DNA of 64,000 nucleotides from Epiperipatus broadwayi (GCA_028023455.1 JAQFVV010012423.1:3955753-4019752); one strand, 5' to 3'; positions 13,278 through 24,272 are shown, numbered from the stretch's first letter. Made by a program: numbers and translations. The notes: generated by a model from the sequence alone, not told the origin.

Positions 13278-13525
13278 ATACATATTTTGCGGGTTCATCC
13301 GTGTTAAAAACTTTTAATATTAATATACTGACGTTTCGACTTGGTCACACAAGCCATCCACAGAGTTATAAAAGGTAGAAAGATGGTTGTAGAGGCGCTA
13401 CAATCACTGATTTGAATAAAATGTTAAAATTCCACCAATAGCAAAAAATGTTAAATTTAGGAATGTTTTTTTAAAAAAATCTTTCCAAATAGGAGGAAGT
13501 TCATATGTATCATCTTGCATATATA
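13278..13525 (-). mobile_element. PLE-A terminal fragment inserted in repeat copy A
   Basis: Copy B of the host repeat lacks this ~250 bp, and the junctions lie in (TA)n on both sides. On the minus strand the fragment ends with the same terminal sequence as the PLE-A repeats at 34.35-34.63 kb, including GTCGAAACGTCAG and the AACACGGATGAACCCGC tail. Upstream of it on the minus strand lies a short open frame of about 37 codons ending at about 13413, with a hydrophobic stretch. It is a 5'-truncated insertion; the parent element is not in the window in full. Confidence 0.6.
13327..13366 (-). ncRNA. Hammerhead-like fold in PLE-A terminal repeat (fragment copy)
   Basis: On the minus strand: 3-bp stem I (ACT/AGT), the 8-nt core CTGTGGAT, stem II GGCTTG/CAAGTC with a 6-nt loop, GAAA, self-complementary ACGT, C as cleavage-site base. 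It matches the copies at 34.4-34.6 kb. The canonical core is CTGANGA, so activity is doubtful. Confidence 0.4.
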
Positions 13526-14105
13526 TATATATATAATATAGAAAATGCATATATATGTTACAAAATTGCTTCACGCTTGGAGTGATCTTATATATTTTGA
13601 AAACTTGGGATTTGTTTTATAAAATCCCCTTTACATCAATTATTTCATGAATATAACTTTAGAGAATGTGTTATAAGTTGTGCGGGGTTAATATGACAAT
13701 TTACAAAGGTTCACAAAGAAAATGATGTGGATGTACAAAACAATCTACAAGATCGGAACAGATTCGGATTACAGAAAGATACATGATGATTTAACATTAA
13801 TCATTTTGACAAATAAATGTAAATGTACAGTCTCAATCATTTATTTACAATCTTAAAATCATTACATATGTTTGATAGGCATTGTTTGGACATAGTGTCT
13901 TTAGAATAAGTATACGTAAGAAACAAACAATGCGCAATATTTATGAGAATAAATTATACAAATTGATCATCTCTGGGAATCGATAACGCTTTTTTTTAAC
14001 GAAAGTAGTTTTAAGATCAACATACTGAACATATTTTACGAAATGAATCATTATCTTTAACACATCACTGTGACTTACTAAGATTAGATGGACGGATGAC
14101 CAAAT

Positions 14106-14321
14106 TCAAGAGCAAATTAATGGTACTAGCATACAATAACGAAATAAGGCCTCATGGCGATTGGATATTTTATCATTTAAAAGAATACTTGAGATGAATT
14201 TAGATTTGATATGTCCGCGCATTCTGGCGGAGCGATATCGAAGAAGAGGCTGAGTTTGAGACCCCAGATCATTATGTACTGCCATCCGCAGCACATAATC
14301 CTCATAAACCTTACGTTCCAC
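14106..14321 (-). other. 71-aa frame inside repeat copy A
   Basis: The frame is open in both copies of the repeat (14106-14321 and 20241-20456), starts with MERKVYEDYV here and ends LVPLICS in both. The two versions differ by a few residues (for example K to N and R to C/H), some explained by CG-to-TG changes. No domain is recognised. Because the copies are close relatives, an open 71-codon frame may be chance; coding is not claimed. Confidence 0.25.
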
Positions 14322-16337
14322 AAAGAGAGTCTCTGATTACAAATGATTTTGAAAAGTAGGACAGGAGCTTCAAGCTTTCGATGTCCCCAATAACTAAACG
14401 ATCAAGAAATGGAAAAGATAAAATATAGAATAAAGGAAAAGGTATGCCAGCAATGTTTATATAATTTTATAATATTATTTAAAGTTTGAAAATGGTCTAA
14501 CCTCTTGCGCAATAATCTGTTTTCAATTCTGAGTCATTTAACTAATCATAATGAATAATAACGCTTCTATTTATAATATTATTAAACTAACAACATTTAT
14601 ATTTAAAGAATCGATTCCCAAATACGTATTGACTGGTAGAATTAGCCCTTCAGGCACCAGCAAAAAAAAAAGGAATGGATTAATTATGTGAAGGTTCACG
14701 ATCTTTTTAAAATAGAAATTTAAAGACAAACTCAAAGCAGCAAATTTAGCAAACTTCATCCACAGTAAAAGTTTTTAATTTACTTTAAGAATCAAGAATT
14801 TAAAGTGAAACCAAAATCATGAGCAATATTTCTATTTAAATATAAAGAAAACTTTATTGATAAGTTTTAAATAAAGCCCACCCTTTTTCCAAGTAAAACA
14901 ATTATTTCCCCCCTTACTCGCGAATTTTGCGATTTTGGTATATTAAAGAAAATAGATTATATTTATACATTAAACAAAATACATAAAATCTTAATGGAAT
15001 CGCACACATTTATATATATAATTTAATTAAGCGTGAAAGGTAAGTTAAAATACATGATATTAATAAAAGATTACTGAGAGAGAATTTAAAAGCAAAATTA
15101 GCAGAAGCTTATAAAATAATATATAAATTAAGATATGAAGGTTGAACTATAGATTACAAATTACAAAAGTATTGACTTATGAAGGCAGTTCTACGTTAAA
15201 AGGTTACCTAAGAAAAAAAACAGCATAGCGGCATCATTAGCAATCAGCAGTCAGAAGCAATCATGTTGTATGGTCAGCTAGATTGAACATGGCAGTGGCA
15301 GGCAGACAGTTCTTCGAGAGAAGAAGAAAAAGGTGCTAGATTCCACTACTCACACTTCATCACACAGGACTTGCACCGGCTTCTTAAAGTTAGGGTCTTG
15401 AAACGCTGACGAAATTCTCAACTCACTGAAAGATAACTAAAACTGAAAGTCTAAAAACTAACTTCATTTGTTCTGTGGTTTCAATACCGGCCAGAATGCA
15501 ATTTCATATACCAACCTTATGTCTGTAATCCCTTTAAAAATAACATTTAATTAGCAAAAATTTTTTCAATTGATAAGGCTTGAAATACCATTTTTAGCTA
15601 TTTTAAATCATTTGACAACAACTGCTAAACGATTTGTTTTTTTTCCATTTTAATTAAGATTTATAAATTTTAATTATAGAGGATGACGATCTGACTAGTG
15701 ATAAAGATAATTTCAATATTTCATGCCTTCCCCATTTTTTTTATTACATTAAATACACACAGATATAAAAATAATCACAAATATATAAGCAAATGTATTT
15801 TCCAGCAATAAACATAGCAATAAAATTATTGCTTTAATAATAATAATATATATGCATTACTCAAACTACTGTTCTATTTTACTAAATAAAATTTAATGTT
15901 ACTAATCTTTAGAATGATTTGGCATACAGTGTGTGAGTGAATAGCATATATTTATAGCAAGGTCTGAATTGTGGACCCCTAGGAGGTTAGTATAGATGGT
16001 GAAACATGAAGCATCAATGATGATTAGACATTGATTGTTTCATTCTTTCCCACTTAAAGTGATCAAAAAAAAAAATCAATAAAAAAAAATACCTTAGTTG
16101 GAGTCTACTATCATTTTGGTGAGAAAAACAACCCTAATAAATGAGCATAAAAAAAAAAAAGCCTGTTATTTGAATCGTGTTTCTAATACGGAAATGACAA
16201 AATCTTTCATTCATTTCTTTCTTGTTGCAACTTATTATTACTTTAGATTTTGTGCAGGGATTCAAAACATGAGAATGTCCATTTTTATTTTCCATTTTCT
16301 TTAATGTTGTCTATCCATGAACTGCTGTTTCTTAGTT

Positions 16338-18038
16338 TCATTTTCCGGGATCTGGAGGTATATAAGAGTTATATGTATGTCTTTCTAGATATCTTGCAAA
16401 AATATCGAAAGCAGTCACAATATTGTGCTTTGGTATATTATTATATTGTTCATTATTAAAAGTATCTTGCTTTAAAAGAATTTCTTTAACTTTCTGTGAT
16501 CTAATGGCATCCATTATAACATATTCACTTTGGAAATTGAGATGTTTTTTCTCCATCTTTTATGAAACTATTTTTTTTAACGATGTCCATGCTTTAAAAC
16601 AAAGTTTATCATTTCTGTTTAATGAGTTTAGCTCCTCATCAATTTTGTTCTGATCATATTTCATAAATAAATAATTATGGGATTTTTTAAAATGGGCAGT
16701 CTTGTACACAACTAACGATCTGTCCATTTTCTTCATTTTCATATCAGGAGGCCATTCAGCATCATTCCTAGACTTTAACTTTGATGTTTTCATTAATCCT
16801 TCATCATCACTTTTCTCCAGATCATCTTTGTAATTATTATGAAAATATAACTCAGAATTATCAATTATGATTTCAGAAGATTTATTGAAAACAGTCTGTA
16901 TTGTTCTATTGATATTTTTCATCATCGATACAGCCACTCCATTAGAGGGTGGTAAACTGGTATCATCACTTTGAGATGGACTGGTTTGCAGTAGATTTGA
17001 AACCACCATTTCATCAGTACTTTCTTCATCCTTAGCTAAATCTGCTAGAGTAAAACTTTGACTATGAGTAATCTCTGTCAAATCTATTTTTTTACATTTT
17101 TGTTGAGTAGAGTTGGCATTTGCATTCAATAACATAATCTCATGAGGTTCCAACCTTGTTTTAGTTGGTTGAGGTTCTGTGCCCTCTGCTCCACTGTCTT
17201 TTAAAAGTGCTTCCATGAAAACTGTCTTATCTTTGGTTTCAGCATCAATATCCTTTGATCCGAAGGCAGAACTGTCTTCAAATCTTTCCAGTTCTCTTGT
17301 TTGGTTCATCATATTTTCTATTTGGTTAGCATTCTGCTTCTTTGCAGTATCTTCAATTTCATTCACTGATTTCATGTCTTCCATTATTGTGTTTTCCAAA
17401 ATTGTGTTGGTGACTATTTCTGGTGATTCTGCATTTATTTTCCTTTTGTCATTCTGGTAATCTAGTTCCTAGTCTGACTTTAGGTCTCTTGTGGCTTGTG
17501 GTAATTTGGTTTCTGTCTCTTCATTTACAACTGGTTTCATGCTTCTTTTGAGCTGGTGTATTTCTTGTTTCAGATCTTTTATGGCTTTTATTTTTTTATT
17601 TTGGATTATGGCCATCCTTTCTTTCCAGTATCTTCGATCTTCTCTCATTTCTTGGATGAAATGGATCATTTCTGATGACCTGGCTTCATGAAGCTTTCTC
17701 TCCTGGTGGGCTTTGGTTACATCACTAGTCTCTCTTTGCTTGAGAACAGGTACATCTTTGAAACTATCAGCTTGTGGGTCCTGAGTGGTAGTAAGATCAA
17801 TATTTGATTTTTTTCTTTTTAATTCATTAAGATCTCTTCTAAACTCATTCATCATTTCCACAAATTTTGCATCTCTTTCTGCTTGGTCTCTTTCGACTTT
17901 CATCATTTGTTCTGCTCGGTCTTGACTTTGTTTCATCATTTCTTGCATGAGTTGCAAGATCTGCTTTTTTTGCTCTGGCATCATTGCTCCTATGGTTTCT
18001 TCACAATTCACTTTTTTTTTCTTTTGAAAGATAATCAA
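16338..18038 (-). pseudogene. Coiled-coil protein of ~560 codons interrupted by two single in-frame stops
   Basis: Three open frames on the minus strand lie in one register: 18038-17472, 17468-16563 and 16559-16341. They are separated only by a TAG at 17469-17471 and a TAA at 16560-16562. Read through, they form a single ~566-codon frame starting MIIFQKKKKV. The N-terminal ~190 residues are a charged coiled coil (QLMQEMMKQSQDRAEQMMKV, then repeated E/R/K heptads). The middle is acidic and S/T-rich. The last ~150 residues look globular, with WPPDMKMKKMDR and KLCFKAWTSLKKI. This resembles a Gag-type structural protein, but no zinc knuckle, protease or RT is seen and I do not recognise a family. 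A host gene retrocopy or a self-contained transposon ORF are alternatives. That the frame is kept outside the two stops argues for recent inactivation, stop readthrough or sequencing error. Confidence 0.5.
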
Positions 18039-18240
18039 TTTTAATTGTCTCTGTGAAATATATTTTAATATTTTGATTTAAACTTTTGTTTTTTTCTTTA
18101 ACATATTGTCACTTATTATTATTTGAAAAATAAGGCTTGTTTCTTTCTTCTTTTAGTTTGCTTTAAATATATTGTCACTTCTAATTATTTGAAAAAAAAA
18201 TAATAAGGCTTGTTTCTTTCTTCTTTTTATTTTATACAGG
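18039..18240. repeat. Imperfect ~80-bp tandem duplication upstream of the coiled-coil frame
   Basis: ATATTGTCACTT...TATTTGAAAAA...TAAGGCTTGTTTCTTTCTTC occurs twice in a row (about 18104-18157 and 18170-18226). It lies immediately 5' of the minus-strand coiled-coil frame and could be part of its leader or LTR-like flank. Confidence 0.5.
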
Positions 18241-18690
18241 ATATACACCTCTCTCCCTCCTCTCTTCAACTGTCTTCATTTTGCCATTTTTTTGTTGCTG
18301 CTGACTGCTGCTGATTACAGGAAAAAATATTTGATCATAACATTGGTTGTTTTTCTGCACCTATAATAGACTCTTACAAAAAATGATTAGTTATTTGTTT
18401 CTACAATATCATATATGTTTGCTCATTACAATTATACATGGCAAAATAGTGGAAAATAATTAAACTCTCTCTCAACCCTTAACATCCTGGTTTGAACATC
18501 CTGGTTTGAACTCATTTTAACACGTAGTTTATGTTACTGTTGGCACATTTATATGGCGCCAGCCAACAGGATATAACAAAAAACAATTCCAAATACATCT
18601 GGGCTACTCAACTAGTAAATATAAATAAGTATTTGTTACACATTATAAACTCTAATACATATGTAATCTAAAGAAAATACACTAAATATG
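18241..18690. other. AT-rich DNA, nothing recognised
   Basis: Contains a CTG-rich patch (18296-18320) and a short doubled ACATCCTGGTTTGA (18482-18508). No gene seen. Confidence 0.4.
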
Positions 18691-19150
18691 ACATATACCT
18701 TGTTACAATTTCAAGGTTTATAACTTATGGCTGAAGTATATGGGTTTTATTTATAAACATTTTCATTTTTGCATATATAACATAAGAAACACATTTATAT
18801 ATTTGTAAAACCAGATAGAGAAAAAAAAATCACTTATGGGTGAAATACATGGGTTTTCATTTTTGCATATATAACATAAGAAACACGTTACCAGATAGAC
18901 AAAAAAAAATCACTTATGGGTGAAATACATGGGTTTTACTTGCAAATTTATAAAACCCGATACAGAAAAAATTCACTTATGGTCATAACACATGGGTATC
19001 AAAATTCTTTTCATTTTTACAAACAAGATTTTTTTTTTTTACATTTGTAGCTATTAACATAGAAAACAATATTTTTCTATAGTTGCAAAACCAGATACAA
19101 CAAAAACCATTTACATTTATGGTTGCAATGCATGGACATTGGTTTTAATA
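18691..19150. repeat. Degenerate tandem array (units of about 60-110 bp)
   Basis: At least five diverged units can be read, each with the order CACTTATGG(G)TGAAATACATGGGTTTT, then CATTTTTGCATATATAACATA-type sequence, then ACCAGATA(C/G)A followed by an A run. Unit length varies through internal deletions. The array ends just before repeat copy B. Confidence 0.6.
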
Positions 19151-19277
19151 CAAAATTTTCACATTTTATATATATATATAATCGGAAAACAAACTCGGGT
19201 AGGAAGAAAATACACATATCTATCATCAATGATCTCTTACAACCTTTTTAAAACATACATATAAACATAATTCACTT

Positions 19278-20727
19278 TACCGGTCAAAATAGTATGCTCA
19301 CTTAACAAGATTTAAATCCTAAGCAAAAGTACCTCAAATCCGATCATGCTCGAGATACACAGGTCTGGAGCAATCCTGAATTCTAACCTATTTGCCTATT
19401 CTTTGAATCTCTGACCCAGTGAACAACAATTCTGATGACACAGAAAAATTATTTTAAATCTGTGCCCATAAGCAAAGTGGTAAAGCATAAGATCAGACTG
19501 ATGATGATGATCGAGATTGGAGTAGCCCAGGAATTACATTTATTATAGTTATTTATTTACTAATGCTAAGCTATTAGCTAAAGAAACTAGTTCTAAATAT
19601 TAACTAGAAAATAATAATTCAAAAACAAAACAGGATTTACATGAAATTATATATATATTTAATAAATATAGAAAACGCATATATATATGTTACAAAATTG
19701 CTTCACGCTTGGAGTGATCTTATACATTTTGAAAACTTGGGATTTCTTTTATAAAATCCCCTTTACATCAATTATTTCATGAATATAACTTTAGAGAATG
19801 TGTTATAATTTGTGCGGGATTGATATGCCAATTTACAAATGTTCACAAAGAAAATGATTTGGATGTACAAAACAATCTACAAGATTGGAACAGATTCGGA
19901 TTACAGAAAGATACATGATGATTTAACATTAATCATTTTGACAAATAAATGTAAATGTACGGTCTCAATCATTTATTTACAATCTTAAAATCATTAACAT
20001 ATGTTTGATTGGCATTGTTTGGACATAGCGTCTTTAGAATAAGTATACATAAGAAACAAACAATGCGCAATATTTACGAGAATAAATTATACAAATTGAT
20101 TTATGTCTCTGGGAATCGATAATGCTTTTTTTAATGAAAGCAGTTTTAAGATCAACATACTGAATGTATTTTACGAAATGAATCATTATCTTTAACACAT
20201 CATTGCGACTTACTAAGATTAGATGGACGGATGACCAAATTCAAGAGCAAATTAATGGTACTAGAATGCAATAATGAAATAAGGCCTCATGGCAATTGGA
20301 TATTTTATCATTTAAAAGAATACTTGAGATGAACTTAGATTTGATATGTCCGCGCATTCTGGCGGAGCGATATCGAAGGAGAGGCTGAGTTTGAGACCCC
20401 AGATCATTATGTACTGCCATCCGCAGCACATAATCCTCATAAACATTACGTTCCACAGAGAGAGTCTCTGATTACAAACGATTTTGAAAAGTAGGACGGC
20501 AGCTTCAAGCTTTCGATGTCCCCAATGACAAAACGATCAAGAAATGGAAAAGATAAAATATCAGAATAAAGGAAAAGGTATGCCAGCAATGTTTATATAA
20601 TTTTATAATATTATTTAAAGTTTGGAAATGGTCTAATCTCTTGCGCAATAACATGTTTTCAATTCTGAGTCATTTAACTATCTTGCGCAATAATATGTTT
20701 TCAATTCTGAGTCATTTAACTAATCTA
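19278..20727. repeat. ~3 kb repeat, copy B, left part
   Basis: Homologous to 12894-14545 of copy A apart from the missing PLE-A fragment. It has a local ~45-bp tandem duplication (CTTGCGCAATAA...CATTTAACT twice, 20639-20722). After CTAATC near 20726 an extra ~175 bp of homopolymer-rich sequence is inserted before homology resumes at about 20902. Confidence 0.75.
20241..20456 (-). other. 71-aa frame inside repeat copy B
   Basis: Counterpart of the frame at 14106-14321 with a handful of amino-acid changes (starts MERNVYEDYV). No known domain; coding not claimed. Confidence 0.2.
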
Positions 20728-20901
20728 ATGTTTTTTTTCAAAGCGAGGGTTTTAAATTATTGAGAGAGTGTTCTCGGTTTTTTATTAAGATAAGGGGAAA
20801 TTAAAAAAAAAAAGGGCTTTTTTTTTTCAAAAATTTTTAAGGGGATTAATCTTTACTTTTGGATGTACCAAAAATAAAAAAAATTTTTTTTAAAATGGGG
20901 G
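20728..20901. other. Homopolymer-rich insert in repeat copy B
   Basis: Absent from copy A. Contains runs of A, T and G next to each other (AAAAAAAAAAAGGG, TTTTTTTTTTC, AAAATTTTTT). CTAATC flanks both ends, which could be a 6-bp target duplication or an assembly artefact. Confidence 0.4.
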
Positions 20902-20917
20902 CTAATCATAATGAATA

Positions 20918-20933
20918 ATAACGCTTCTATTTA
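20918..20933. repeat. Target-site duplication of the LINE, 3' side
   Basis: ATAACGCTTCTATTTA is repeated exactly at 28203-28218. Copy A of the host repeat has it once (14558-14573). This proves insertion of everything between. Confidence 0.85.
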
Positions 20934-21050
20934 ATTTATAAATAATTTTATTGAAAAACCATATGTAATAATGATACAATTGTAAATCAAAAATAATAGT
21001 TATCCATGTTAATCAGGCAACCAAATGTTCTGATGTGGTTACTGGTGTTG
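20934..21050 (-). other. LINE 3' UTR
   Basis: 117 bp from the ORF2 stop to the target-site duplication. On the minus strand it ends ...CAATAAAATTATTTATAAATT, so an AATAAA-like signal lies close to the end and there is no long poly(A) tail. Confidence 0.6.
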
Positions 21051-23207
21051 TTAATCCAGCTTAATCAGGCTCCGCGTGTTGTCAAATAAAAATCTGGAAG
21101 AGATTATTCTGTCCTTATGGCAAAATTCCTTTAGCTTGGAAATGAATGTGTCTTCAGGCTTGGGATGAGGAAAGGTAAATTTGTTGTGACATCTGGACAT
21201 CAAGATGGCATAAGTGAGAAAGGTTGAGAGTCTTGTGGTGACATAATCCCTGGACAGGAAGCAGCATTTAATATTTAAGATTTTGTTCAGGGAAATGTGG
21301 CAGTGGTAAGTAATGAAAGTTCTGATTTTGTCATATGCTGGGCAATCATTTATCATATGATCAAAGGTTTCACAGGTTCTATGGCAGTTGTGACACATAG
21401 GATCTATATTTTTGAGGAATCTCCTGTAGTGCAGGAACCAGTTTGTCTGGAGTGAATTCAGGTTGATTTTTACGAGAAAGTCCAGGAACCTTGGCTCCAG
21501 CTTGAGATGCTTGAAAAACCTGGTGACCACATGATTGTTACCACTGAGGAAAGGAATGGTAAAGTTTTGTGTGGGAAATAGCAGGCCATGAGCATCCCAA
21601 ATGGAGATTTTTTGTCTGAATACTAGGGTAGAGTGGCCATTGTGAGCAAAAAGGTAGTCAAGTATCTGATTTAGCCAGCTTATCTTTGAAGGTGGAGGTC
21701 TGTCTGATGGAATGACTGGTTGTTCCGCTACAATCTGGGGAAATAGCTTTTGTAGGATGTGGATCAGAGAGTGGCACTTTTGGTAGTATATAGAAAATGT
21801 TGCATGCAATGACATACCATTATTTTTACTATGTCGCTGCATACATTCAATTCCTATGGCCGCTGTTTTACCATTCCACAACAGCCGTGCACAGATTCGG
21901 TTGATTTTTGTATTGAAAGTCTTTGTCATGTTAATTATGGGTAGATAGTAGCTAATCTTTGCCATTACCTAGATATTGAGGGAGAGAGATTTTCCCTTGC
22001 AGTGATAAATAAACCTTGGCAAGGTTTTTAACTGTGTTGGTGGCGGCTTCAATGATGGAATTCTGTATTTGTATTGACATGGCTTGCAGTGACTTGTATA
22101 TGGGAAACCCCAAAAAGTTTTGGGGGTCTGCTAAGAAAGGCGATGATATCTAAGTGCCGGTGTTGATTTTCCAGGCCGATGACTTGTTGAGGTTGAAGGA
22201 AAGTTTGGAGGATTCGGAAAATTTTTTGATTATTTGTATGAGAGGTTTTAGATATTTTTGGGAGGGTAAGGTGACAAGGACATCATCCATGTAGGCAAAT
22301 GCTTTACAGTGTTTCTTCAGCTGGGGTATATAGATTCCTGGAAGTTCTGCCTCAATCTGTTTAAGAAGGGGGTTTAAGTAGAGTATAAATAGGAGACCGC
22401 TTAGTGGAGATCCTTGGGGTATGGATTTTGAAGAAATAAAACCATCTGTAAAGAAACCAATCAGGGAAATGTGGACCAATCTGTTGTTTAGTAGATTGTC
22501 CAATATCTGAATGATTTGAGTAGGAATGTCTAGTGCTGATAGGCAATTGAGCAGGATGTTGACATCTACTGAATCAAATGCTTCAGAGATGTCTAGCTGA
22601 ATGGCAATCGTTTGTATAGATTCTTGGATCTGATATGATCACAGAGAATTTTTACATCCCCGATTGAAGAGAGTGTGGATGAGCCCTTCTTTGCAAATTG
22701 CAACTGGGATATGTTGTCCAGAATAACATCTTGTATTTTCTCCTTGATCACACCTTCAATGACCTTTAACAGGATTGAGGTCATGGAGATTGGTCTTATG
22801 CTAGATAGAGCAGATGCGTCCTGGTTTTTCTTAAGAAAGGGGACCATCGCTATGGGATAAAGTTTGGGGATGATTTTTTTGCTGTTTGCAAGATGGTTAA
22901 TTAGTTTTAATACTATGGGAGCTGTGAAATTCTCAAGGTGTGTAAGTATGAACTTTGGAATGCCGTGTAGCCCTGGATGGACATTGGACGGTAGGGCAGC
23001 CAAGCAGTTTTTGATGTTTGATATTGTTATTCCATGTTCATTGTTTTGTGATGTCTCATGCCACTGATTTGTGGGGTAGGAAACAGAGTTTGATAGGTGG
23101 TTTTTGAAATATGACTCTATTTGAATGAGCATTTGTTTGCCGGAGGTATGGCTATCACTGATGAGGAGGGACAAAGGAGTTTTTTGTTTCTTCCTTGCCC
23201 CCAGAGC
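21051..23207 (-). pseudogene. LINE ORF2: reverse transcriptase and C-terminal Cys/His motif, broken
   Basis: Continues the endonuclease frame after a TGA at 23208-23210. The first part (23174-22593) has the fingers motifs RPISMTSILLKVIE and the QFAKKGS variant. A frameshift between about 22640 and 22600 leads to LDISEAFDSVD (motif A, catalytic Asp, near 22590). Next come SIPQGSPLSG (motif B) and FAYMDDVLV (motif C, about 22277-22300). The motif C form YMDD is unusual for a LINE, where YADD is common. A TAG at 22150-22152 and a frameshift near 21970 follow. The last open part (21965-21051) ends with a zinc-binding type motif, CHNCHRTCETFDHMINDC, typical of LINE ORF2 C-termini. The RT would copy LINE RNA at the nicked target (target-primed reverse transcription). 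Four lesions make this copy non-functional. Confidence 0.85.
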
Positions 23208-24272
23208 TCATCTGAGATAGTCACATGTCCAGCCGTGTTGGCCAGGTAAGTATAACCTAGCATTCTTTGTTGCTATTATTTCAGCAATCGCAGCTTGTTT
23301 CTGCTTGTACTGTGTTTTAAGTAATATGAGGTTGTCTATAGTACCATCACTTGAGAAATTTTTAATCCTATGGTGAAGCAAATCAAGCTCATTCATAAGG
23401 GTTGTTGACCCTTTATGTTTTTTGGTGTGCTGTATGATTATGGTTTGGAGGATGCCTGTGAAGGCGAACCAGGCTTCCTCAGGATTTATGTTAAGAATGT
23501 CAATTTTTTCAAAGAGTATGTAGGCATCTGAGAAGACAGCTTCTGTGGCAGCAGCTTTAGTTATAATTCTGATTGTTTTATTGTAGTCTATGGGAGTGTA
23601 GGAGTCCAGATCTAGAGACGCTATCAGGGCAAGATGGTCTGAGAAGGGAACGGGTTGAAGCTTGGCTTCAGAACCTGAGTGCAGCTCTGAGGTGTAAAAC
23701 ATTAGGTCAATCAGTGTTCTAGAGGTCTTCATATAGAATGAGTATGCATCCGCAGGGAAGAAACCTCTGCCATTTATGAAACCCCTGGCTAAGAGATGGA
23801 GGTATTTCCATGTGAACACATCATATTGCAGGTTGAAGTCCCCCAAGAGGATTGTAGGGCCTGTGTTGTTTGCAGTGATGAGATTTATGGTGTGTATTAT
23901 TGTAGAATAAGTCAATGGGTTATTCTGGCAGTATACGTATATTGCAATGAATTCACTAGATTGGTATATAAGCTTGATTGCAATGAGATTGGCATCATGG
24001 TAAAGCACTTTATAGGAAGAAGGTGGTTTCCTGTTATTAATGATGATTCCTACCCCTCCAGCAGCTGATGTATTAGTAGACAGAAGAGTGAAGCCCAGTT
24101 TTGAAAGTTCGAGAATTATGTGAGGGTTGGAGTTTAAGTGATATTTGGTCTCTCCTAAGAATAAAATATGAAGAGATGTATCATGGAAAAAATGCCTAAT
24201 CGCATATAAACGGTCAGTAGAATTAATTCCCCTGATGTTAAGACCAATGATTTGGCACTTGATCCTATCCAT
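23208..24272 (-). CDS. LINE ORF2 N-terminal part: APE-type endonuclease
   Basis: 354 residues in this open segment. The APE/exonuclease III fold residues are all visible: Asn12 in GLNIRGIN, Glu41 in FLGETK, Asp145 and Asn147 in GDFN, Asp189 in LIDLMFY, and Asp212-His213 in SDHLAL. In LINEs this domain nicks target DNA to prime reverse transcription. The ATG at 24272 is chosen because it overlaps the end of the extended ORF1 by 8 nt (ATGGATAG) and lies 11 residues before the first catalytic motif. The segment ends at a TGA in CDYLR-stop; the same frame continues 11 codons later into the RT part, so a CGA-to-TGA change is likely. As drawn it is a truncated protein; the intact parent would encode a single ORF2 of about 1070 residues. 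Confidence 0.85.
   Translation of the reverse strand: MDRIKCQIIGLNIRGINSTDRLYAIRHFFHDTSLHILFLGETKYHLNSNPHIILELSKLGFTLLSTNTSAAGGVGIIINNRKPPSSYKVLYHDANLIAIKLIYQSSEFIAIYVYCQNNPLTYSTIIHTINLITANNTGPTILLGDFNLQYDVFTWKYLHLLARGFINGRGFFPADAYSFYMKTSRTLIDLMFYTSELHSGSEAKLQPVPFSDHLALIASLDLDSYTPIDYNKTIRIITKAAATEAVFSDAYILFEKIDILNINPEEAWFAFTGILQTIIIQHTKKHKGSTTLMNELDLLHHRIKNFSSDGTIDNLILLKTQYKQKQAAIAEIIATKNARLYLPGQHGWTCDYLR

Larger units (their letters stand above)
12894..16042. repeat. Unclassified ~3 kb interspersed repeat, copy A
   Basis: This stretch matches a second copy that starts at 19278 and resumes at 28203, with only scattered substitutions. Shared ends are TACCGGTCAAAATAG on the left and GATTAGACAT...TT on the right, near 16042. 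Copy A is interrupted by a PLE-A fragment at about 13278-13525 that copy B lacks. There is no RT, transposase or long ORF; the only frame kept in both copies is a 71-aa one. Short palindromes occur, but no clear terminal inverted or direct repeats were found. Read on the minus strand, its end ACTATTTTGACCGGTACA resembles the tail of the SINE at 2331, so it may share a mobilising machinery. The class is unknown (non-autonomous retroelement, or an old deletion derivative). Confidence 0.7.

Noticed and set aside
12894-16042. LTR retrotransposon or solo LTR
   Set aside because: No TG...CA ends, primer-binding site or direct terminal repeats could be found, and there is no gag or pol.
16338-18038. 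Host multi-exon gene with two short introns at the stop codons
   Set aside because: The frame is continuous on both sides of each single stop codon, leaving no room for an intron.
23796-24068. 90-aa plus-strand ORF and others opposite the LINE
   Set aside because: Antisense shadows of LINE ORF1 and ORF2.
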